Made by a program: the position numbers and the translations under genes. A stretch of 13,634 nt of DNA, from the NCBI GenBank assembly GCA_045617225.1, contig JAZLIC010000076.1, positions 1 through 13,634 on the forward strand, in the 5' to 3' direction. Position 1 is the stretch's first letter. Each line of letters begins with the position of its first letter. Origin of the DNA: JAZLIC01 sp045617225. GTDB lineage: Bacteria > Bacillota > Clostridia > Monoglobales > Monoglobaceae. The notes below the pieces were generated by a model that made no database searches, was not told where the DNA came from, and saw only the letters and a program-made list of their open reading frames with translations. Shown in pieces: positions 7,494-13,412 of this stretch.

Positions 7494-8187
7494 TCATCAA
7501 CAACTCCAATTCTTCGGCACTTAACTCACGCACCTCGCCCTCCTCCAAATTACTGTCCAGCGGAAGGCGGTTGATTTGTGTACGCATAAGATGCTTTACA
7601 TATTTGCCTCTTGCGGCAAACATACGCTTTACCTGATGGTATTTTCCTTCTTCTATTATGACCTCTGCCATATTATCAGGCAGAAGGTGCAAGGTTGCAG
7701 GCTTTGTTGTATAACCGTCATCTAATGCAATCCCTGACTTAAATGCGGCTATATCCTCCTCATCGGCAGGTATATCAAGCAGTGCAACATAAGTTTTCGG
7801 CACATGATGCGACGGACTTAAAAGCTTATGCGCAAAGGCACCGTCATTTGTAAGAAGGCAAAAACCCTCTGTATCTATATCAAGTCTGCCAACAGGGAAT
7901 GGTTCATACGGCAGATACTCCTCCGGCACCAAATCCAAAACCGTCGGCTTATGCCTGTCCCATGTCGCAGAAATGTACCCTTTCGGCTTATTCATCATCA
8001 GGTATATATACTCTCTGTACTTAAGCAGTCTGCCCTCAAAGAATACCTGTGCTTCTTTGCAGTCAATCTGCGTTTCGGGCTTTATTTTATCCATTCCCGA
8101 AACAGTGATAAGACCGGCTCGTATCATCTTTTTAATTTCACTGCGTGTTCCTATTTTGCAATCTGCCAAAAATTTATCTAATCTCAT
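7486..8187 (-). CDS. rsuA: Pseudouridine synthase of the RsuA/RluB/E/F family
   Basis: A 233-residue enzyme that isomerises uridine to pseudouridine in rRNA. It has an N-terminal S4 RNA-binding domain (about residues 1-48, MRLDKFLADCKIGTRSEIKKMI) and a catalytic domain with GRLDIDTEG (100-108), in which D103 is the expected nucleophile. The KTY motif is at 131-133, and EGKYHQVKRMF lies near the C-terminus, which is typical of the family. The short form without basic extensions and the single S4 domain suggest 16S U516 specificity (RsuA), but RluE/F-type targets cannot be excluded from sequence. It is the first gene of the minus-strand run. I see only a weak site (AAAGGT) before the ATG and no convincing -35/-10 pair for it in 8188-8251. 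Confidence 0.92.
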   Translation of the reverse strand: MRLDKFLADCKIGTRSEIKKMIRAGLITVSGMDKIKPETQIDCKEAQVFFEGRLLKYREYIYLMMNKPKGYISATWDRHKPTVLDLVPEEYLPYEPFPVGRLDIDTEGFCLLTNDGAFAHKLLSPSHHVPKTYVALLDIPADEEDIAAFKSGIALDDGYTTKPATLHLLPDNMAEVIIEEGKYHQVKRMFAARGKYVKHLMRTQINRLPLDSNLEEGEVRELSAEELELLMNE

Positions 8188-8225
8188 ACCTTTAACCTAC
8201 ATAAATCCACACCCTGAAACATAAA

Positions 8226-8251
8226 TATAATTGTTAAGGGAGGGAGTCTTT
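8226..8251 (+). promoter_or_regulatory. Candidate -10 box and strong ribosome binding site for the DUF4830 gene
   Basis: An exact TATAAT lies at 8226-8231. No good -35 element lies 16-18 nt upstream, so the promoter call is tentative. AAGGGAGGGAG (8236-8246) sits just before the ATG at 8252. This decides the start: the in-frame TTG at 8231 overlaps the -10 box and lies upstream of the ribosome binding site, so it cannot be the real one. Confidence 0.45.
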
Positions 8252-8677
8252 ATGCGCCCATTTATAAAATCACATATGTTTATAATAGTTACAATGCTAT
8301 CCGCCACAATAATAATAGCCACGATATTTATACTTTTCTCTGTCGATAACAATATCAACAACAAAAATGTTGAATATATACGCTCCTTTGGCTATGAGGT
8401 TGACCCAAACCCAACGGAAATTGCACATATAACAATCCCCAAAGAGTTTGACATAATCTACGAAACCTATAACGAAATCGCAAAAAAATCAGGCTTTGAC
8501 CTGACCGAGCATAAAGGCACCCGTGCTACAAGATATACATATAAAGTGATAAATTATTCTGAGTCCGACAACGGTCTTATCCGTGCCAATGTTTTTGTAT
8601 CCGGTGATGACATTATTGCCGCCGATTTATGCTCACTTGGCATAAATGGTTTTACAAAACCACTCCACCACAAATAG
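8252..8677 (+). CDS. Small membrane-anchored DUF4830-like protein, function unknown
   Basis: A 141-residue protein with one N-terminal hydrophobic segment (about residues 8-31, very Ile-rich). This is probably a signal anchor with the C-terminal domain outside the membrane. The soluble part follows a pattern I recognise as DUF4830: FGYEVDPNPTEIAHITIPKEFD, then IYETYNEIAKKSGFDLTEHKG, then RYTYKVINY, then a strand and IIAADLCS..INGFTKPL. Family function is not known. It is read divergently from the rsuA operon from a very strong ribosome binding site (8236-8246). A separate promoter for metY begins 47 nt after its stop, so it is probably its own transcript. I see no terminator hairpin behind it. 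Confidence 0.75.
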   Translation: MRPFIKSHMFIIVTMLSATIIIATIFILFSVDNNINNKNVEYIRSFGYEVDPNPTEIAHITIPKEFDIIYETYNEIAKKSGFDLTEHKGTRATRYTYKVINYSESDNGLIRANVFVSGDDIIAADLCSLGINGFTKPLHHK

Positions 8678-8724
8678 TATAACACATAATATTTAAAATT
8701 GCTATACATATATTAAACTTTTTA

Positions 8725-8753
8725 TTGATAAATTTATTTAAGTGCGTTATAAT
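8725..8753 (+). promoter_or_regulatory. Sigma-A-type promoter for metY-mntP
   Basis: TTGATA (8725-8730), a 17-nt spacer and a perfect TATAAT (8748-8753) lie upstream of metY in an AT-rich stretch. Transcription should start near 8760, giving a leader of only about 19 nt that is mostly the ribosome binding site AAAGGAGG (8763-8770). A SAM riboswitch or T-box, common on methionine genes of Firmicutes, cannot fit. Other gene-free bases here (8678-8724) show nothing further. Confidence 0.82.
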
Positions 8754-8778
8754 GTAGAAAACAAAGGAGGAATTCTAA

Positions 8779-10047
8779 ATGAAAATAAGTACAAAATGTC
8801 TACACTCCGGCTATACCCCAAAAAACGGTGAGCCGCGAGTTTTGCCTATTTGTCAAAGCACAACATTTAAATATGAGTCTACCGAGCAGATGGGCAGACT
8901 TTTTGACCTTGAAGAACCCGGGTATTTTTATACACGACTTGCAAACCCAACAAATGATGCGGTTGCAGAGAAGATAGCCGATTTAGAGGGCGGCGTTGCA
9001 GGAATGCTTACCTCGTCCGGTCAGGCGGCTTGCTTCTATTCTATATTTAATATTTGTCAGGCAGGCGACCACTTTATCAGTTCTTCAAGCATCTACGGCG
9101 GCACGTTTAACCTCTTTGGCGTTACTATGAAAAAGCTTGGCATCGAGGTTACATTTGTTGACCCCAACGCATCGGAGGAAGAACTTAATGCCGCATTCCG
9201 TGAAAACACAAAGGCGGTATTCGGTGAAACTATCGCAAACCCTTCCTTGGTTGTTTTGGATATTGAAAAGTTTGCAAAGGTTGCACACGCACACGATGTA
9301 CCGCTTATTATTGATAACACCTTTGCCACACCTGTAAACTGTCGTCCGTTTGAATGGGGTGCCGATATTGTTGTCCACTCCACAACAAAGTATATGGACG
9401 GTCACGCTACCGTTGTCGGCGGTGCAATCGTTGACAGCGGAAACTTTGATTGGGAAAAGGCAGGAAAGTTCCCCGGACTTACCACTCCCGATGAATCATA
9501 TCACGGAATAACTTATACAAAGAAGTTCGGCAAGGCAGCATATATCACAAAGGCAACTGCACAGGTTATGCGCGACTTAGGCTCTATCCCATCACCGCAT
9601 AACGCCTTTCTTTTGAACTTAGGCCTTGAAACATTGCCTCTCAGAATAAAGCAGCATTGCTCTAACGCACAAAAGATTGCAGAATACTTAAATAATAATG
9701 AAAAGATTTCCTGGGTCAGCTATTGCGGACTTCCGGGCGATAAATACTATGACTTGGCACAAAAGTATCTGCCAAACGGCTCTTGCGGCGTTATATCATT
9801 CGGCGTAAAGGGCGGTCGCAGTGCCGCAGTTAAGTTTATGGACGGTCTTAAACTCGCCTCAATCGCTACGCATGTTGCAGACGCAAGGACTTGTGTCCTT
9901 CACCCTGCAAGTCACACCCACCGTCAGTTAAATGATACCGAGCTTGAAGCCGCAGGTGTTACACCTGACCTCATTCGCTTCTCTGTGGGTATTGAAGATG
10001 TTGATGATATTATCGGAGATATTCAGCAGTCCCTTGACCAAATATAA
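8779..10047 (+). CDS. metY: O-acetylhomoserine aminocarboxypropyltransferase (sulfhydrylase)
   Basis: A PLP enzyme of the Cys/Met-metabolism family, 422 residues. It makes homocysteine from O-acetylhomoserine and sulfide, the direct sulfhydrylation route to methionine. Visible features are YFYTRLANPTN (residues 49-59), the Y106 ring-stacking loop SIYGGT, LIIDNTFATP with D179 pairing the PLP nitrogen, and HSTTKYMDGH with the Schiff-base K204. The insert FPGLTTPDESYHG and the length distinguish MetY from cystathionine gamma-synthase/lyase and methionine gamma-lyase, which are shorter (about 380-400). LETLPLRIKQH and THVADARTCVLHPASHTHRQL are also typical. The ATG follows AAAGGAGGAATTCTAA. It is driven by the promoter at 8725-8753. 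mntP follows 15 nt later, so they are probably co-transcribed. Confidence 0.95.
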   Translation: MKISTKCLHSGYTPKNGEPRVLPICQSTTFKYESTEQMGRLFDLEEPGYFYTRLANPTNDAVAEKIADLEGGVAGMLTSSGQAACFYSIFNICQAGDHFISSSSIYGGTFNLFGVTMKKLGIEVTFVDPNASEEELNAAFRENTKAVFGETIANPSLVVLDIEKFAKVAHAHDVPLIIDNTFATPVNCRPFEWGADIVVHSTTKYMDGHATVVGGAIVDSGNFDWEKAGKFPGLTTPDESYHGITYTKKFGKAAYITKATAQVMRDLGSIPSPHNAFLLNLGLETLPLRIKQHCSNAQKIAEYLNNNEKISWVSYCGLPGDKYYDLAQKYLPNGSCGVISFGVKGGRSAAVKFMDGLKLASIATHVADARTCVLHPASHTHRQLNDTELEAAGVTPDLIRFSVGIEDVDDIIGDIQQSLDQI

Positions 10048-10062
10048 TAAGAGGTATAAATA

Positions 10063-10623
10063 ATGGGTATAGCGGAACTTTTATTGCTTGCAGTAGGTTT
10101 ATCTATGGACGCATGTGCAGTGTCAATATGCAAAGGTTTGGCAACTTCAAAAATTAAGCTTCGGCATATAATTTCGGTCGGCGTTTGGTTTGGCGGCTTT
10201 CAGGCTTTGATGCCGCTTATCGGATATTTTTTAGGCACAACCTTTGATTCTTATATCACTTCCTGTGACCATTGGATTGCATTTGTACTGCTCTCGTTTA
10301 TCGGCGGCAAAATGATTAAGGAGTCCTTTGAAAGGGGCGAAGGCAATGCCGATAATTCGTTTGACATTAAGACAATGTTTATTATGGCAGTCGCTACAAG
10401 CATTGACGCCCTTGCCGTAGGCGTAACCTTTGCACTTCTGCCTGATGTAGATATTTGGTTTTCGATTATCTCTATCGGCATTACGACTTTTATATTTTCT
10501 GCGCTCGGCTTGGTTGTCGGCAACATCTTCGGCGCAAGATATAAATCCAAGGCAGAATTTACAGGCGGTTTAATCCTTATCATTTTGGGAATAAAGATAC
10601 TGATTGAACATTTGTTTTTTTAA
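10063..10623 (+). CDS. mntP: Manganese efflux pump MntP
   Basis: A 186-residue inner-membrane exporter of Mn2+ with six predicted hydrophobic helices (about residues 4-22, 35-58, 68-88, 104-126, 131-154, 166-184). The two inverted-topology halves each carry the family acidic motif: SMDACAVS (14-21, D16) and SIDALAVG (113-120, D115). The GGFQALMPLIG stretch is also typical. The soluble loop at 89-103 separates the halves. The length is normal. It starts 15 nt after metY with RBS AAGAGG, so it should be co-expressed with metY. There is no room for the yybP-ykoY Mn riboswitch that precedes many mntP genes. Any manganese control would therefore have to act at the metY promoter or elsewhere. Confidence 0.95.
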   Translation: MGIAELLLLAVGLSMDACAVSICKGLATSKIKLRHIISVGVWFGGFQALMPLIGYFLGTTFDSYITSCDHWIAFVLLSFIGGKMIKESFERGEGNADNSFDIKTMFIMAVATSIDALAVGVTFALLPDVDIWFSIISIGITTFIFSALGLVVGNIFGARYKSKAEFTGGLILIILGIKILIEHLFF

Positions 10624-10661
10624 AAGAGGCCGAATAAATAAAAGATAGGATAAGTTGTGCC

Positions 10662-11153
10662 ATGGAATTTCCAAAACGAAAACAAATGCGATTGAAATAT
10701 TATGATTATTCACAGAATGGATATTATTTTGTCACCATCTGTACGAAGGACAAAAAACATCTGTTCGGAGAAATCGTAGGGGCGACCCTGTGTGGTCGCC
10801 CGAACAATCCGGATAAAATGATTGAAAAATGGCTACTGGAAACTGAAAATAAATTTAAAGATGTAAAAATTCCGATATATGTAATTATGCCAAATCACAT
10901 TCATTTTGTTATTGCAAAAACGGGCGACCACACAGGGTCGCCCCTACAAGATATTGTTGGTTGGTTCAAAACAATGACAACAAACGAATATTTTAAAAAC
11001 ATCAAAGAAAAACTATATTTGCCAACAAATACCAAACTGTGGCAACGTGGATATTACGAGCATGTTATACGAAACGAAGAAGATTATGAGAACATTTGCA
11101 AGTATATCGAAGAAAATCCATTAAAATGGGAAATCGATAAATATAATCAATAA
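10662..11153 (+). CDS. REP-associated tyrosine transposase (RAYT, Y1/HUH family)
   Basis: A 163-residue single-stranded-DNA nuclease/transposase-like protein related to IS200/IS605 TnpA. The HUH motif is MPNHIHFVI (H79-I-H81), and the expected catalytic tyrosine is Y131 or Y132 in WQRGYYEHVIRNEEDY. The C-terminal KYIEENPLKW is typical of the RAYT branch. RAYTs are usually single copy and mobilise or maintain REP palindromes. Here two copies of such a palindrome lie within the gene itself, in opposite orientation and in frame. They encode VGATLCGRP (39-47) and TGDHTGSPL (87-95) on either side of the HUH motif. The gene follows mntP by 38 nt with a weak binding site (AGGA, 11 nt before ATG), and a terminator follows at 11168. 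Its base composition is more AT-rich than metY. It looks intact. Confidence 0.92.
   Translation: MEFPKRKQMRLKYYDYSQNGYYFVTICTKDKKHLFGEIVGATLCGRPNNPDKMIEKWLLETENKFKDVKIPIYVIMPNHIHFVIAKTGDHTGSPLQDIVGWFKTMTTNEYFKNIKEKLYLPTNTKLWQRGYYEHVIRNEEDYENICKYIEENPLKWEIDKYNQ
10776..10802. repeat. REP-like palindrome, copy B, inside the RAYT gene
   Basis: Stem GGGCGACC (10780-10787) pairs with GGTCGCCC (10794-10801) around the loop CTGTGT, with GTAG in front and G behind. It is read in frame as VGATLCGRP. All 27 bases are the exact reverse complement of 10921-10947, so the two copies form a perfect inverted pair. Confidence 0.85.
10921..10947. repeat. REP-like palindrome, copy C, inside the RAYT gene
   Basis: Stem GGGCGACC (10922-10929) pairs with GGTCGCCC (10936-10943) around the loop ACACAG, then CTAC. 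It is identical to the reverse complement of copy B, with 118 nt between the pair. It is read in a different phase of the repeat as TGDHTGSPL. The spacer between the copies encodes the HUH motif. Confidence 0.85.
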
Positions 11154-11167
11154 AATATTTTTCATGC

Positions 11168-11193
11168 ACGGGCGGCTATACCGCCCGTTTTTT
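11168..11193 (+). terminator. Intrinsic terminator after RAYT
   Basis: ACGGGCGG (11168-11175) pairs perfectly with CCGCCCGT (11181-11188) around CTATA and runs directly into six T (11188-11193). It lies 14 nt after the RAYT stop and ends the metY-mntP-RAYT transcript. The stem resembles the REP-like palindrome family (compare copy A), so it may be a diverged member. Confidence 0.85.
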
Positions 11194-11215
11194 GTGTGTT
11201 TTACCGTATCACGCC

Positions 11216-11239
11216 GTAGGGGCGGTCATTGGTCGCCCG
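11216..11239. repeat. REP-like palindrome, copy D
   Basis: GTAGGGGCGGTCATTGGTCG followed by CCCG begins and ends like copies B and C but has a shorter loop. The 8-bp stem (11220-11227 with 11231-11238) includes two G-T pairs around a 3-nt ATT loop. It lies between the RAYT terminator and the terminator of the SLH gene. Together with the hairpin at 11168 it makes a close pair of palindromes just behind the RAYT gene. Confidence 0.7.
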
Positions 11240-11247
11240 AATGGCAC

Positions 11248-11284
11248 AAAAAAAGAAGTCGGGGCATTGCACCGCCTTCTTTTA
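11248..11284. terminator. Terminator of the SLH-protein gene, probably bidirectional
   Basis: AGAAG (11254-11258) pairs with CTTCT (11276-11280), then a T-C mismatch, then CGG/CCG, around a loop of about 9 nt. On the minus strand the hairpin is followed by seven T (complement of 11248-11254), directly behind the SLH gene stop at 11295. On the plus strand TTTATATTTT follows, so it could also stop read-through from RAYT. It is placed as expected between convergent genes. Confidence 0.75.
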
Positions 11285-11294
11285 TATTTTCTAA

Positions 11295-13361
11295 TTACTC
11301 AGCAGGAGCTTCTTCTACAACAGCAACCGGAGCAACAATCTTTACGATACCATAGATTATCTTAGCAGCTTCAGCTCTTGTAGCGTTATTCTTAGGACCA
11401 AATGTACCGTCTTCGTAACCGTTAACGATCTTGAGGTCAACCAAGAGTTTTACGTAATCAACAGCATAATCAGCAATATCAGCAGCATCACTGAATGTGA
11501 GCTCTGTATCAGGTGTCTCAGCACCCAAAGCACGGCCGATGATTGTGCAGATGTCCTGACGAGTGATATTTGACTCAGCGCCAAACCATTCTGCAGACTC
11601 ACCATTAACAATGCCTGCTTCTACAGCAGCAGCAACATAAGGTGTATACCACTTGTCTTCGCCGCAATCTTTAAATTCTACTGAACCGCCCGGTGTAAGA
11701 CCCAAAGCAGAAACAATCATCTTTGTGAACTCAGCACGTGTGATGAGGTTGTTCGGATAGAAGTTACCGCTACCATCACCTGTGATAACGCCTGCGTCAA
11801 CAAGTGCAGCAATAGCCTCCTGTGCCCACTCTACATCACCAAGGTCATAGAAACCTGCGATAGGCTCTACTGTAGGTACATCTGTCGGCTCATCTGTCGG
11901 CTCGTCGCCCGGCTCTTCTGACGGAGCAGGTGTAGCACTCGGTTCTGAAGAACCGCTACCGCTCGGAACGATAATATCTGAAGTTGAAGATGCCTTCTTA
12001 CCTACTACTGCAGTTGCAGGTTCAAGTGTCTTTGAACCATACTTAACTGTGAAGGTATATGTCTTACCCTGCTCGGTATCAGCAATATTTGCCTCTCCTC
12101 TGAGAGTAATCTTTGCCTGACCTTCTGCGAATGAACCGTTTAATGTAGCAATATCCTCTATACCGTTGTTTACTACAACCTGTACAGCCTTTTCAGGCAT
12201 AACTGTTCCGGGCTCAGCATCTTCTGTGAGTGAACGCTTAACATCTATCTGATACTTCTTGCCAACATTAACATTCTTTACTTCAAAAGTAACATCTTCG
12301 CTATTGTCAACAACCTTAATCGTAACATTAGCTGTTCCATACAAACCTTTCAAAACATGGTCTGTGTCAGCTACTGTACCGGTAACTGTACCTGCATCCT
12401 CGGCAAGCTCTGCAAGAGAAATACCTGCTATATCGGACGGATCCCATGTAACATCAGCATCTTCCTGACCATTTGCGTAAATGAGCTTAACTGTGCTCGG
12501 GAGAGCTGCGTTGATTGCATCGATTGCAGCCTGTGAACCTGCCGGAGCAGTTTCGTCAACGCCAACTTCAACAACAAAAGCAAACTCTATACCAGTTGCG
12601 TTTGCCTTTGTAACAGTAACTTGGCAAGTAGCCTTTACGCCGTCTTCGATAGTTGTTAAATCAGAAACAGCTGTAAGTGTACCATTGATTGTCTGGTCGC
12701 CAATAGTCTTATTATCAACTGCGTCCCATACAACTGTAGCTTCTGCAGTTCTCGCTTCGCCTTCTTCATTTACGCCATTAAGTGTAACTGTTGTAGGCAA
12801 TGTAGCTGTTGCACCATATTCAATAGTAACAGGTTCAGCAGCATAGTCTTCAGAAACTGTTACAGCCTCAGGAACTGTGATGACTGCGTCTGCCTGTGAT
12901 TCAGCCTCATACTGAGTCATCAAGTCAGAGCTCATAAATACCAAATTTTCAACTGCAATAATGTAATTGCCGGCACTTGCACCGCCCTTTAATGTGAATG
13001 TAATTGTAGCAACAGCGTCTTCGGTTGCAGTAAATCCACTCATTGTACCTAACTCAAGTGTACCATCGCCATTAGCGTTAGTAAGAGCAGCTGCTCCCGG
13101 TTTTAAGCCTGCGGTAGCAGCGGAAGCATCAGCAACTGTGAATACATCCTTATCAAAGCTAACAACAACACCTGTACCAAAACCGTAAGAACCCGGTGTT
13201 ACATAAAGGTTCATAGTAACAGGAGTGCCTTCTACTATAGTAGTTGCTGAAAAATCACTTGTAACAACAACATCAGCAGCAGCAAAAGTGCTGAAAGACA
13301 CTAAACTAAATACCATAGCGAGAACAATTGTAATCGCTGTAAACTTTTTTGCAAATCTCAT
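11295..13361 (-). CDS. Secreted SLH-anchored surface protein with an N-terminal cohesin-like domain
   Basis: 688 residues. A signal peptide (about 1-29: basic MRFAKK, hydrophobic core, cleavage near FAAA-D) is followed by a cohesin-like domain (about 31-163: VVTSDFSATTIVEGTPVTM, FGTGVVVSFDKDVF, LELGTMSGFTATEDAVATI, then GNYIIAVENLVFMSSD and a final AVITV strand). Two Ig-like domains of the Big_4 type follow (about 168-251 with VVWDAVDNKTIGDQTINGTL; 255-351 with ADVTWDPSD...TVTGTV), then an unassigned beta-rich region (355-455), a Ser/Pro/Thr/Glu linker (457-502) and three SLH domains (about 503-552, 560-613, 620-674) that bind pyruvylated cell-wall polymer. It resembles the OlpA-type anchoring scaffoldin: a receptor fixed to the wall that holds dockerin proteins. 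RBS GAAAGGAG lies 8 nt before ATG. It starts 51 nt after a dockerin gene. The cohesin call is pattern-based; a generic adhesion beta-sandwich is the alternative. Confidence 0.85.
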   Translation of the reverse strand: MRFAKKFTAITIVLAMVFSLVSFSTFAAADVVVTSDFSATTIVEGTPVTMNLYVTPGSYGFGTGVVVSFDKDVFTVADASAATAGLKPGAAALTNANGDGTLELGTMSGFTATEDAVATITFTLKGGASAGNYIIAVENLVFMSSDLMTQYEAESQADAVITVPEAVTVSEDYAAEPVTIEYGATATLPTTVTLNGVNEEGEARTAEATVVWDAVDNKTIGDQTINGTLTAVSDLTTIEDGVKATCQVTVTKANATGIEFAFVVEVGVDETAPAGSQAAIDAINAALPSTVKLIYANGQEDADVTWDPSDIAGISLAELAEDAGTVTGTVADTDHVLKGLYGTANVTIKVVDNSEDVTFEVKNVNVGKKYQIDVKRSLTEDAEPGTVMPEKAVQVVVNNGIEDIATLNGSFAEGQAKITLRGEANIADTEQGKTYTFTVKYGSKTLEPATAVVGKKASSTSDIIVPSGSGSSEPSATPAPSEEPGDEPTDEPTDVPTVEPIAGFYDLGDVEWAQEAIAALVDAGVITGDGSGNFYPNNLITRAEFTKMIVSALGLTPGGSVEFKDCGEDKWYTPYVAAAVEAGIVNGESAEWFGAESNITRQDICTIIGRALGAETPDTELTFSDAADIADYAVDYVKLLVDLKIVNGYEDGTFGPKNNATRAEAAKIIYGIVKIVAPVAVVEEAPAE

Positions 13362-13369
13362 ATTTTTTA

Positions 13370-13388
13370 CTCCTTTCGTAAATACGAA
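13370..13388 (-). promoter_or_regulatory. Ribosome binding site and small palindrome before the SLH gene
   Basis: The binding site GAAAGGAG (complement of 13370-13377) overlaps a perfect inverted repeat, TTCGTA-2 nt-TACGAA (13375-13388). It could be a weak hairpin that partly hides the site, or a protein-binding site, or chance. I see no convincing -35/-10 pair in the 51-nt gap, so transcription may come from the dockerin gene upstream. Confidence 0.4.
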
Positions 13389-13412
13389 TCTTTAAATTTT
13401 GCGCTCTAAATA

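Noticed and set aside
8231..8251. TTG start for the DUF4830 protein
   Set aside because: It overlaps the putative -10 box and lies upstream of the ribosome binding site that serves ATG 8252.
8188..8251. Promoter for the rsuA-to-DUF4364 operon on the minus strand
   Set aside because: A TATATT-like box is present but no -35 element at a suitable distance; not enough to list.
8678..8778. SAM riboswitch before metY
   Set aside because: The region is AT-rich with a promoter close to the gene; the leader is about 19 nt.
10048..10062. Mn-sensing yybP-ykoY riboswitch before mntP
   Set aside because: Only 15 nt separate metY and mntP.
10776..10947. CRISPR-like repeats
   Set aside because: Only two copies, inverted, inside a coding region; no array or cas genes.
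11164..11355. 63-residue plus-strand open frame after RAYT
   Set aside because: It runs through the terminator hairpin, a REP-like copy and the SLH gene terminator; no family resemblance.
12259..13188. Plus-strand open frames antisense to the SLH protein gene
   Set aside because: They mirror the Ala/Thr/Val-rich codons of the real gene; products are low-complexity Ser/Val/Thr/Ala with no motif.
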